The notes under the pieces are model-generated. The model searched no databases. It saw nothing but the letters and a program-made list of their open reading frames with translations, and was not told the DNA's origin. Of a stretch of 38,501 nt of DNA, positions 16,023-23,099 are shown in pieces. How positions within the stretch are numbered: the first letter of the stretch is position 1; the number at the start of each line of letters is the position of its first letter. This DNA comes from Lentisphaerota bacterium. Its GTDB lineage: Bacteria > Verrucomicrobiota > Kiritimatiellia > JAAZAB01. Location of the stretch: assembly GCA_016188985.1 (NCBI GenBank), contig JACPGM010000066.1:1-38501 (forward strand), given 5' to 3'. The position numbers and the translations under genes are program-made.

Positions 16023-16797
16023 TTTTGGCGGGGACATCGCGGGTTGGCTTCTGGCTGAGAGGCTCGGCCACGACGCGGAAGCCGATGCTGGCTGATGTAT
16101 AATTCGCGGTGTAACTGCTCCGCCGCGAAATTTTCAGAAAGAGCGCCGCGCAATCGGCCCAGGAAGCGCCCTTCAAAACGCGGGTCCGGCCCTCGGCGTC
16201 GTCCGCGTCCTGGCACCATTCCCACACATTGCCGCCCACGCCGAACAGGCCCCAGGCATTGGCGCCACTTTTCTTTACCGGGCAGGCGACGCGATAACCG
16301 TCATTGCGGTCCAGTTTCTGGCCGACCTCCGGGTTTTCCCGGCCGAAATAGTTCCAATGGTTGGGAATTGCTCCGGCGCCCCAGGGATATTCCGTGGCCT
16401 GGCCGCAGGCGGCGAAAGTTGCCCACTCCTGTTCGCGCGGGAGTCGAAACTGCCAGCGCTTGGCGCCGTGGGTTTCGGTCAACCATTCGCAGAATGCGCT
16501 GGCATCATCCCAGCTAACGGCGACCGCCGGCTGGCTATCCTCGTTAAGCGATAACTGCTGGTGGGCGCCGCTGTTGTGCGCGGGCCGGAAACAGCGGAAC
16601 TCCTTGTTGGTGACCTCATATTTGCCCACATACAGTTTTAGGGCCGGGATGTAGACCAAGCGCAACTTGGTTTTGGGAGCGAGCTTAACGACCAGGTCGG
16701 CCACGTCGCTGATCGGCTTGCGGCAACCGGCCAGGCCGGCAAGCAGGCTGACTGCCAGGCATAAACTGCCTAAAACCAGCCAGCCACGCTTATTCAT
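15970..16797 (-). CDS. SUMF1/formylglycine-generating-enzyme-like lipoprotein
   Basis: The longer open frame reaches 17136, but that would overlap the upstream gene. The ATG at 16797 follows GCGAGG at good spacing and opens a lipoprotein signal with lipobox LAGC (Cys25). The 275-residue product has the SUMF1 fold signature: YVGKYEVTNKEF, AVSWDDASAFCEWL, RLPREQEWATFAACG, EYPWG, NVWEWCQD, RVLKGASW and SIGFRVV. The paired active-site cysteines of true formylglycine-generating enzymes are not evident after GASW (only one Cys, in ADCA), so a structural or binding role at the membrane is more likely than sulfatase activation. The Pro/Ser-rich C-terminus overlaps the TPR gene end by 53 bases. Confidence 0.85.
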   Translation of the reverse strand: MNKRGWLVLGSLCLAVSLLAGLAGCRKPISDVADLVVKLAPKTKLRLVYIPALKLYVGKYEVTNKEFRCFRPAHNSGAHQQLSLNEDSQPAVAVSWDDASAFCEWLTETHGAKRWQFRLPREQEWATFAACGQATEYPWGAGAIPNHWNYFGRENPEVGQKLDRNDGYRVACPVKKSGANAWGLFGVGGNVWEWCQDADDAEGRTRVLKGASWADCAALFLKISRRSSYTANYTSASIGFRVVAEPLSQKPTRDVPAKTKPAPSSSHAPDAPIEQ

Positions 16798-16835
16798 CAA
16801 AGCCTCGCGGGATTGGAAAATTACCGGACTATTTC

Positions 16836-17471
16836 TCAAGTATCCTGAACCTGGATACGGACCGTCGCGTTCTTCAAGGCTTGGCGGCTTATCCCCTGAT
16901 CGGCCGGCGTGATGCCCGCCGCCACGCTCTCGAACAGCTTGACCAGCGCGCCCTGGAATGAGTCGAGATTGCCGCGCGTCACCTGGAAGACCTCGATATT
17001 GTCCGGCAACATCAGTTGGGCTTTCAAGTGGTCGGCTTGCGAAAGAATTACAAACGGCTTGGTGCAGTTCGGACAGCGGCCGCGCTTGCCGATATCCGTG
17101 TCCCGCAGCCAGAGTTTCTGGCCGCAGGATGGGCAACTGATCTTGAAATCCACTTCGCCCTTGTCGCGCAATATGAAAATGCCCATGGGCACGGCCAGTT
17201 GTTCCGGAAAGGCGCGGTAAATATTCTTGATCTTTTCCAGCGAGAGCACGTCGAGAAACCGCACCACCAGGGCCAGAGCGTCCGCCCGGCTCAGATGCTC
17301 GGCGAACTCCTTATCCTGGCTGGGATCGCCGGAGACGACTTCAAAATTGACCAGGTAGTCGCGGACGGGCACTTGAGCTTGCTGCTCGGCGGCAAAGGCG
17401 CCCAGGAAATCTTTGGCCAGCTCGCTGTAAATTGATAAAATCAAAGTGTTAATCTTTTTTTCAGTGCTCAT
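16836..17471 (-). CDS. Zinc-ribbon protein of unknown function
   Basis: The start was taken at the ATG at 17471 (MSTEKKINT), with GGGAG upstream; the open frame itself runs on to 17597. The 211-residue protein has an N-terminal alpha/beta region of about 115 residues that I do not recognise. A four-cysteine zinc ribbon CPSCGQKLWLRDTDIGKRGR plus CPNC follows (C-x2-C-x16-C-x2-C, MJ0042-like). After it comes an alpha/beta C-terminus with LPDNIEVFQVTRGNLDSFQG. It has no signal peptide or membrane segment. It precedes the SUMF1-type lipoprotein gene by 38 bases, so the pair is probably an operon. A sensory or scaffold role is possible but not supported by any motif beyond the ribbon. Confidence 0.75.
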   Translation of the reverse strand: MSTEKKINTLILSIYSELAKDFLGAFAAEQQAQVPVRDYLVNFEVVSGDPSQDKEFAEHLSRADALALVVRFLDVLSLEKIKNIYRAFPEQLAVPMGIFILRDKGEVDFKISCPSCGQKLWLRDTDIGKRGRCPNCTKPFVILSQADHLKAQLMLPDNIEVFQVTRGNLDSFQGALVKLFESVAAGITPADQGISRQALKNATVRIQVQDT

Positions 17472-17617
17472 AAAGCTATTCTCCCGGTAAGTAAGGCGTT
17501 TTTGTTCTTTCTTTTGGCGCACTTCCGTAGGAGTCTGATTAAATACCACTTGCCGCGCCGACTCAAGAAAAAAATTAAGGCCGAGGTAACCCCTCAATTA
17601 AGAGGTGGTCGCGTGAT

Positions 17618-17746
17618 GGTAGGGACGGCTCGCCGAGCCGTCCGCGGCCTGCCTGCCGAAGCCGCTTCGGCGCAGGCAGGCGCGTTCGGGTCTACTCCGC
17701 CGTAGTAAGCCTACTGGCTACGAAGGCTGGACGAACGCGCCCTACC
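17618..17746. repeat. Composite palindromic element bounded by GGTAGGG/CCCTACC
   Basis: GGTAGGG (17618-17624) and CCCTACC (17740-17746) close the element. Inside are a perfect 21-nt palindrome at 17623-17643, identical to the one at 3256-3276; a bulged hairpin at 17647-17681 (GCCTGCCTGC... arms); an inner 9-bp stem GCGCGTTCG (17680-17688) with CGAACGCGC (17732-17740); and a CGTAG...CTACG hairpin. It occupies the gap between the zinc-ribbon and cca genes, both on the minus strand. Confidence 0.85.
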
Positions 17747-17762
17747 TGTTGCCCCCACAAGA

Positions 17763-19127
17763 CTAAGGGATTACAGGCCGAGACCCTGCCGCCAATTCCC
17801 GCCGCAGCCACTCCAGCGCGGCTTCCCGGTTTGGCACGGCTCCCTCCAACTGCTGGTCATAGACCTTTTTTTTCCAGCGGCCAACCTCAGGGCCGGCTGA
17901 AACGCCCAGGCTCAGGACGTCATGGCCCGTGACCCAGGGTTTGGGCAGAATCGGCGCGGCTTGGGCGGCGGCCTGGAACTCGACCAGGAAACGGTAGTTG
18001 GCCATATCCCCGTGGCTGGCCTCGCAATCCAGCCGATGCAGTTCCAGTTCGGTGGCAAAGGTCGCGGCGCCCACCAGCCGGTGCAGCGTGGCCTTGCGCA
18101 TGCGCTGGACATCCATGAAGCGCATGTGATTGCCGATACAATACGCAATGGCCTTGATGTCGTCATTCGGCAGGCGCAGGCGTTTGAGCATCGTTTCCGC
18201 CAGGGCCGCGCCCACCCCGGCATGACAGTTGAAGCGGATGCGCTCACTGGCGAACGTGGCCGTGCCGGGCTTGCCTACATCATGCAATAAGACGGCGTAA
18301 GCCAGGCGCAGGTCCTGGTTGCGCATGGCGTTCAGCATCATGATCGTGTGGGTCCAGACGTCTCCCTCGGGATGAAATTCGGGCGGCTGTTCCTGGCCCT
18401 TGAGCGCCGCGACTTCCGGTAGAATGATTGGCAGCAACCCGAGATCTCGGAGAAGTTCGAGCGCCGTCCCCGGCCGGGCCGCCTCCAGCAGGATATGGGT
18501 CAACTCCTGCTGAATCCGTTCCGCGCTTACCGTGGCAATCTTAGGGGCTTGCCGGCGAATGGCCTCGGCGGTAGCCGCTTCCAGTTCAAAATTCAAGGTA
18601 GAGGCAAACCGCGCGGCACGAATCATCCGCAAGTGGTCTTCGGCAAACCTGTCTTCCGCCCGGCCCACGGCCCGGATCAAGCGCGCCGCCAGGTCGGCCT
18701 GGCCGCCGACATAATCGAGAACTTGCCCCCTCAAGGGGTCGAAAAACAAGGCGTTCACCGTAAAGTCGCGCCGGAGAGCGTCGGTCCGCTCATCGCTGAA
18801 GATTACACCTTCTGGATGACGGCCGTCGCGATAAGCCTGGTCCTGGCGGAAGGTAGCTACCTCGTATTCGCAACCCTGGACCTTCACGCGCACGACGCCA
18901 AACGATTTACCCACGGTTACCGCGCCGGGGAATAGGCGTTCCACCTCCTCGGGCGCCGCCGAGGTGGCAACGTCAAAATCTTTGGGCGCGCGCTGCATGA
19001 GCAGATCGCGCACACAGCCGCCCGCCCAGAGAGCCCGGAAGCCCTTCTCCGTCAGGCGTCGAACCACGGCGCCAGCGCCGTTAGTGAGTGGATTGGTGGG
19101 GATGGCAATCATCACATTCTCGAGCAT
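17763..19127 (-). CDS. cca: CCA-adding enzyme / poly(A) polymerase family protein with HD domain
   Basis: The 454-residue class II nucleotidyltransferase begins with the signature GGCVRDLLMQRAPKDFDVAT holding the two metal-binding Asp residues (DFD), then RRDFTVNALFFDP, DYVGGQADL and the RFAEDHLRMIRAARFASTL basic helix. A C-terminal HD phosphohydrolase domain follows (VLLHDVGKPGTATF...CHAGVGAALAE). The family adds CCA to tRNA 3' ends or A-tails to RNA. No tRNA gene is in the window to show whether CCA is encoded, but CCA addition is the usual role. A second ATG lies five codons in (MIAIPTN). Composite repeats lie on both sides of the gene, so it is probably transcribed alone. Confidence 0.9.
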   Translation of the reverse strand: MLENVMIAIPTNPLTNGAGAVVRRLTEKGFRALWAGGCVRDLLMQRAPKDFDVATSAAPEEVERLFPGAVTVGKSFGVVRVKVQGCEYEVATFRQDQAYRDGRHPEGVIFSDERTDALRRDFTVNALFFDPLRGQVLDYVGGQADLAARLIRAVGRAEDRFAEDHLRMIRAARFASTLNFELEAATAEAIRRQAPKIATVSAERIQQELTHILLEAARPGTALELLRDLGLLPIILPEVAALKGQEQPPEFHPEGDVWTHTIMMLNAMRNQDLRLAYAVLLHDVGKPGTATFASERIRFNCHAGVGAALAETMLKRLRLPNDDIKAIAYCIGNHMRFMDVQRMRKATLHRLVGAATFATELELHRLDCEASHGDMANYRFLVEFQAAAQAAPILPKPWVTGHDVLSLGVSAGPEVGRWKKKVYDQQLEGAVPNREAALEWLRRELAAGSRPVIP

Positions 19128-19159
19128 GGTTCAATTCAAGGTATCGGACTACATGCGTC

Positions 19160-19309
19160 ATGGAGGGCGATGCTCCGTCATCGTGCTACTCTGCGAAGTA
19201 AGCCTTCGCTACGAAGCACGAGCCGCGGCGGACACGGAGGTCCGCCCTCCATTATTCCCTGCGAGAGTTGTTTCATGCCTGAGGCAGATCCGCCTCCGGC
19301 GGAGCCTGG
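19160..19309. repeat. Nested inverted repeat (19160-19252) and adjoining GGATCCGCC-type palindrome
   Basis: ATGGAGGGCGATGCTCCGTC at 19160-19179 is the imperfect inverse of 19230-19252, which ends GCCCTCCAT. Inside, CGTGCT/AGCACG and GCGAAG/CTTCGC stems form an almost continuous hairpin. At 19281-19309 GAGGCAGATCCGCCTCCGGC and following bases resemble GTGGCGGATCCGCCTCAGG at 22906-22924. Together they fill most of the 286-base gap between cca and the cytidine deaminase gene. Nothing else was seen in that gap. Confidence 0.75.
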
Positions 19310-19413
19310 GTGAGGGCGTGGATTCCGCTGGCGGCCACGGCGTCACCGCCGCGGCTACATGTGTTTGGTTTTGCCGGGTTTAGAGGTCACAGTTAGATGC
19401 TCTTGTGCTCTTC

Positions 19414-19827
19414 CTATTGCTTTAACCGCGGTAGCCGGAACGCCCGCGGCAAAAGTTGTTGCAGGGTCAAGATCACCGGCTGATCAGGCTTGGTCGCGGC
19501 GGCCGCCAGAATAATGAAATTGCCATCGCAGAATTCAGCCAGCGCCTGCCGGCATGCCCCGCAGGGCATCGGCGGGCTTGAACCGCCGGCCACTACGGCC
19601 AGGGCCGTAAAGCGCCGATAGCCGGCAGCGACCGCGGCACCCAGGGCCGTGCGTTCTGCGCAGAGCGTCAGACCATAGGAGGCGTTCTCCACGTTACAGC
19701 CCTGGAAGATGCGTCCTTCCTTGGTCAGCAACGCCGCGCCAACGCGAAAGCGCGAATACGGCGCATAGGCGCGCCGCCTGGCGGCCAGCGCTTTTTGTAT
19801 TAGATTCTTCTGCTTGCCGGGAGTCAT
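19414..19827 (-). CDS. cdd: Cytidine deaminase
   Basis: The 137-residue protein converts cytidine and deoxycytidine to uridine and deoxyuridine. Zinc ligands and catalytic Glu are clear: CAE (C56, E58) in GLTLCAERTA and PCGACRQ (C89, C92). The N-terminal YAPYSRFRVGAALLTKEGRIFQGCNVENAS strand is typical of the short tetrameric (T-CDA) class, and the length is normal. Its ATG overlaps the purine nucleoside phosphorylase stop (19824-19827). It is the last gene of a three-gene nucleoside operon that supplies pyrimidine nucleosides to the phosphorylase coded first. Confidence 0.96.
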   Translation of the reverse strand: MTPGKQKNLIQKALAARRRAYAPYSRFRVGAALLTKEGRIFQGCNVENASYGLTLCAERTALGAAVAAGYRRFTALAVVAGGSSPPMPCGACRQALAEFCDGNFIILAAAATKPDQPVILTLQQLLPRAFRLPRLKQ

Positions 19828-20675
19828 AACCGTAAACAGTCGGCGTTCTGGTCTTCAGCCAGGTCTTTCCAAAGTTCCTGCAGAAACCGTTGGATCATTG
19901 GCGCGGCTGTTTCCGCCGCGGCCGTGATTTCCTCATGCTGCAATGGTTGTGCGCCCAGGCCGGCCGCCCGATTGGTGATCAATGAAAGCGCGCCTACGGC
20001 CAAGCCGCTGGCATTGGCCAGGATGGCCTCCGGCACAGTGGACATGCCCACGGCATCGGCGCCGAGCGAGCGGAAAGCGCGAATTTCCGCCGGCGTCTCG
20101 TAAGTCGGTCCCGCCGTTGCGAGATAAACGCCATGCGCCAGCGTTTGTCCCAGGCGGTCGGCGGCGCAATCCATTTGCCGGCGCAGCTTGGCATCGTAGA
20201 TTTGGGTCTGGTCAGGAAACCGTTCGCCCCAATAAGCGTCGTGTGGCCCGGTCAAGGGGTGGATGCCCATGGCGTTAATATGATCGTCAATGATCATCAG
20301 CCGGCCCGGGGTCAGGTCGTCCCGGATGCCGCCGGCAGCGTTGGTCAGGATTACCAACACGGCGCCAAGCGCTTTGAGGAGGTAAATGGGGCAGGCCACT
20401 CCTTCCCAGCCCTCACCCTCGTACCAATGGCGGCGTCCGAGAAAAACAAACGTTTCCAGGCCGGAGCAAGTTCCCCAGAGCAAGGTCCCTTCATGCCCCC
20501 TCACGGTCGGATTGCCTAATCCGGGAATGGCGGAAAAATCCAGGCGGCCGCGCTCTTCGAAAACGGCGGCGGCCGTCCGCCAGCCGGAGCCGAGAATAAG
20601 CCCGATCGCGGGTTTGGCCGCGGGGAATGCCGTCTGCACCGCCTGTGCGCCTTGCTCCAGCAGCTCAAGATTCAT
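19824..20675 (-). CDS. Purine nucleoside phosphorylase (trimeric, PNP-II type)
   Basis: The 283-residue protein cleaves inosine/guanosine-type nucleosides with phosphate to base and ribose-1-phosphate. The family is shown by IGLILGSGWR, RGHEGTLLWG, FLGRRHWYEG, VILTNAAGGI, the TAGPTYETPAEIRAFR motif, GADAVGMSTVPEAI and SLITNRAAG. These fit the low-molecular-mass trimeric class (PunA/DeoD-II), not hexameric DeoD. It overlaps deoA-like upstream (20672-20675) and cdd downstream (19824-19827), each by four bases, so the three proteins are made in a coupled way for nucleoside salvage and catabolism. Confidence 0.94.
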   Translation of the reverse strand: MNLELLEQGAQAVQTAFPAAKPAIGLILGSGWRTAAAVFEERGRLDFSAIPGLGNPTVRGHEGTLLWGTCSGLETFVFLGRRHWYEGEGWEGVACPIYLLKALGAVLVILTNAAGGIRDDLTPGRLMIIDDHINAMGIHPLTGPHDAYWGERFPDQTQIYDAKLRRQMDCAADRLGQTLAHGVYLATAGPTYETPAEIRAFRSLGADAVGMSTVPEAILANASGLAVGALSLITNRAAGLGAQPLQHEEITAAAETAAPMIQRFLQELWKDLAEDQNADCLRL

Positions 20676-22054
20676 TTGGTTGTCTCCTTGATTTCGAGCG
20701 CGATAAGCTTTGGCGGCGCAACGCGCTCTGGCACTATCTGGAAGGCGGCCTTGACAAAAGCGCGCGCTTCCGCCAGTTGACCGGGGCGGTTAGTGTGCAG
20801 CCACGCCAGTGCCTCGCCGGCGCTTACCGGCTCGCCGACTTTCTTCAGCGCGCTGATGCCGGCGGCCGGATCAATTGCATCCGTTATCCGCGCACGGCCG
20901 GCGCCCAGGAGCGCAACGGCCCGGCCGATAGCGGCGGCATCCACTTTCTGGATATAACCGCTCTGCCTGGCTTTCAGCGGCACGCTGGCGGCGGCCACGG
21001 GCAGCCGCGCCGGACCGCCGCGGCCACGCCGTAGCCCCGATCCTAATCGGGGCGAAGGCGGGTCCAGCGCGCGCGGGTCGCCGCCGTGCAGGCGCGCCAT
21101 GTTTTTAAACCGTTCGAAGGCTTCGCCCGAGGCAAGCTTGGCGCGCAGTTGCGATAGAGCCTGTTGCCAATCCTTAGCCACGTGGCCGAGGATAAGCATA
21201 CGCGCGCCGAGTTCAAGCGTAAGCATTATCACATCGGATGGCCCGCGTCCTTGCAAAACTTCCAGACTTTCGATTACTTCGAGGGCATTGCCGACGGAAC
21301 GGCCCAAAGGCTGGTTCATGTCGGTAAGCAGCGCCCTGGTGTTCAGGCCAAGACGTTGAGCGGTTGCGACCAGCGTGCGCGCCAGGGCTTCGCCCTGGGC
21401 GCGCTTGGCCATGAAAGCGCCGCGACCCCATTTCACATCCAGCACCAGGCCATCCGGCTGAACCGCCAGCTTCTTGCTCAGGATGCTGGCCACAATCAGA
21501 GGAATGGCGCTCACCGTTCCGGTAACATCGCGCAGGGCATAAAGTTTTTTATCGGCGGGGACCAGTGTATCCATGGCGCTGATGATGGAACAGCCGCAAG
21601 TGTTCAGCACCTTAAGGAAGGCGGCCTCATCGAGTTGCGCGCGATAACCGGGAATTGATTCGAGTTTGTCAATGGTTCCGCCGGTTAGGCCCAGGCCGCG
21701 TCCGGCAATCATGGGCACGACCAGGCCGCAACAGGCGGCCAGCGGCGCCAGAATCAGCGAAATCTTGTCGCCGACCCCGCCGGTGGAATGCTTGTCAATC
21801 CTGGGAACGCGCTGCGCGTGCCGGGATTTACCCAATGCGGCGGTATTCAGTATGTTGCCCGAATGCAGCATGCTGCGCGTCAGCGCAACGATTTCCTCAG
21901 CGGACATGCCTTGCAGGGTGATCGCCATGGCCAGGGCGGCCATCTGGTAGTCGGGGATGGCGCCGCTGACGTAGTCCCGGATAAACAAATCAATGTCTGC
22001 ATCCGTCAGTTGGTGGCCATCGCGTTTTTTTTCAATAATCCATTGCGGCAACAT
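20672..22054 (-). CDS. deoA: Thymidine / pyrimidine-nucleoside phosphorylase
   Basis: The enzyme splits thymidine or uridine to base and (deoxy)ribose-1-phosphate. The start at 22054 (MLPQWIIEKKRDG) matches the family; the frame is open seven codons further, but the promoter -10 lies in that stretch. Family motifs are KHSTGGVGDKISLILAPLAA, GRGLGLTGGTIDKLESIPGY and VDVKWGRGAF-like LDVKWGRGAF. A biotin-like C-terminal domain (SGYIQKVDAAAIGRAV...DPAAGI) follows. About 17 extra residues (SPRLGSGLRRGRGGPAR, near residues 329-346) interrupt the usual GGDP-(R)xLDxP to LPVAA passage; they are coded by a palindromic insertion (21034-21053). Symbol deoA is by family; pdp is an alternative. Confidence 0.93.
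   Translation of the reverse strand: MLPQWIIEKKRDGHQLTDADIDLFIRDYVSGAIPDYQMAALAMAITLQGMSAEEIVALTRSMLHSGNILNTAALGKSRHAQRVPRIDKHSTGGVGDKISLILAPLAACCGLVVPMIAGRGLGLTGGTIDKLESIPGYRAQLDEAAFLKVLNTCGCSIISAMDTLVPADKKLYALRDVTGTVSAIPLIVASILSKKLAVQPDGLVLDVKWGRGAFMAKRAQGEALARTLVATAQRLGLNTRALLTDMNQPLGRSVGNALEVIESLEVLQGRGPSDVIMLTLELGARMLILGHVAKDWQQALSQLRAKLASGEAFERFKNMARLHGGDPRALDPPSPRLGSGLRRGRGGPARLPVAAASVPLKARQSGYIQKVDAAAIGRAVALLGAGRARITDAIDPAAGISALKKVGEPVSAGEALAWLHTNRPGQLAEARAFVKAAFQIVPERVAPPKLIALEIKETTK
21034..21053. repeat. Palindromic insertion inside the thymidine phosphorylase gene
   Basis: GCCCCGAT (21034-21041) and ATCGGGGC (21046-21053) flank CCTA. It lies in frame in the loop between the catalytic and C-terminal domains. 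The surrounding about 50 bases give the Arg/Gly-rich extra segment. Confidence 0.75.
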
Positions 22055-22063
22055 GGTTAATCC

Positions 22064-22091
22064 ACTATAGTGCAATTTAACGGTGTGTCAA
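22064..22091 (-). promoter_or_regulatory. Strong sigma-70 promoter of the nucleoside operon
   Basis: The minus strand reads TTGACA (22091-22086), a 16-bp spacer, then TATAGT (22069-22064). The predicted transcription start, about 7 bases after the -10, falls near 22057, while the ATG begins at 22054. The mRNA would have almost no leader, and no Shine-Dalgarno sequence is present. Confidence 0.65.
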
Positions 22092-22167
22092 TGACCGTCC
22101 CGGCGGCTTTTGCGCTGGAGCGGGGAACCAAGCGTAGCAGGAATGGTTTTAAAGAAAGGATCAGGCA

Positions 22168-22830
22168 ATGAAAGAAATGACTTGGCTCGGGCGGTTGATG
22201 GGCGGGAGCGCGCTGGCTGTTGGGTTGGCGCTGGCCGGTTGTGACGGCAGCAGCAGTAAAAGTTTGGGCGAGGGCTTTGATTTTGGCCCCAATAACCCGA
22301 GCCTGTACGTCGCCTTTGGCGACAGCATCACGGCCGGCACCGGGCTGGCGGCCCCCGGCAGCGATGCCTACAGCGTCAAGCTCGCCGGCATGCTGAATAA
22401 GACCGTCCTCAACGCCGGCTATCCCGGCGCTTCCTCCGGCGAGTTGGTGGATCGTATTCATGATATTCTGGACGACAACAAGCCGGGCTTCCTGCTCATC
22501 CTGGCCGGAATCAATGATTTGATCATGGGCTACGGCGAAGACGTGGCAGCCATCAACGTGCGGATCATGATCCAGGCCTGCACGGACAACAAGACCATCC
22601 CGGTGATTGCCACCTTGACGCCCGTGTTCGGCGGCTACGCCGGGCATTCCAGCGCCGTCGGGCGCCTCAATGATAAAATCCGCGCCATCTCCTCTGAGTT
22701 GGGCGTAGCGCTGGTGGACTTGAACGAAGCTTTTGAAGATAATCTCGCCTATATGCAGACCGACGGACTCCATCCCAACGAGACCGGCCATGCCCTCATG
22801 GCCATCACGTTCTATGACGTGGTACAATAG
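22168..22830 (+). CDS. SGNH/GDSL-family hydrolase lipoprotein
   Basis: The 220-residue protein starts with a signal and lipobox LAGC (Cys25), so it is probably anchored to a membrane outside the cytoplasm. The four SGNH blocks are present: FGDSITAG with nucleophile S53, NAGYPGASS (block II Gly), GINDL (N116, block III), and DGLHPN (D199, H202, block V). Relatives (TesA, sugar deacetylases) cleave acyl or acetyl esters, so removal of acetyl groups from polysaccharide is plausible. The start has AAAGGA seven bases upstream. It is transcribed away from the nucleoside operon; no clear promoter was seen in the 92-base divergent gap beyond the deoA one. Confidence 0.92.
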   Translation: MKEMTWLGRLMGGSALAVGLALAGCDGSSSKSLGEGFDFGPNNPSLYVAFGDSITAGTGLAAPGSDAYSVKLAGMLNKTVLNAGYPGASSGELVDRIHDILDDNKPGFLLILAGINDLIMGYGEDVAAINVRIMIQACTDNKTIPVIATLTPVFGGYAGHSSAVGRLNDKIRAISSELGVALVDLNEAFEDNLAYMQTDGLHPNETGHALMAITFYDVVQ

Positions 22831-22925
22831 ACTTGGGACCGTTGCGCCCAGTTATGCCCCGCGCCATTGTTACTACTCAGGTATCTGAGAAAACACTTTC
22901 CGCCCGTGGCGGATCCGCCTCAGGT

Positions 22926-23065
22926 GGAAACTACGAAATGCACGAAATACGCGAAAGGGATTGATTCACCACGCGCGGCGCGTGGTGAACCAAACACTGC
23001 TGTTGCATCAGATCCGAGCAGACCTGCGTTCCCATTTTCGCGCCTTTAGCGTTTTTCGTAGTTCC
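22926..23065. repeat. MITE-like element with about 33-bp end inverted repeats
   Basis: The left end GGAAACTACGAAATGCACGA (22926-22945 and on to 22957) is the imperfect inverse of 23032-23065, which ends TTTTTCGTAGTTCC. Both arms are made of ACGAAA-type units of about 9 bases. In the middle lies a 25-nt palindrome, 22965-22989 (TTCACCACGCG ... CGCGTGGTGAA). A GGCGGATCCGCC palindrome (22908-22919) abuts it. Length is about 140 bp with no open frame. It lies between the SGNH gene and the methyltransferase-SDR gene. Confidence 0.75.
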
Positions 23066-23099
23066 ATTTCTTGACGACCTGAGCAGTTACACGCCATTT

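Noticed and set aside
16798-17136. N-terminal extension of the SUMF1-type protein to 17136
   Set aside because: It would overlap the zinc-ribbon gene in another frame, whereas the ATG at 16797 has a ribosome-binding site and opens a proper lipoprotein signal.
22831-23099. Small open frame at 22867-23049
   Set aside because: It is made of the MITE-like repeat and its palindrome, with no ribosome-binding site.
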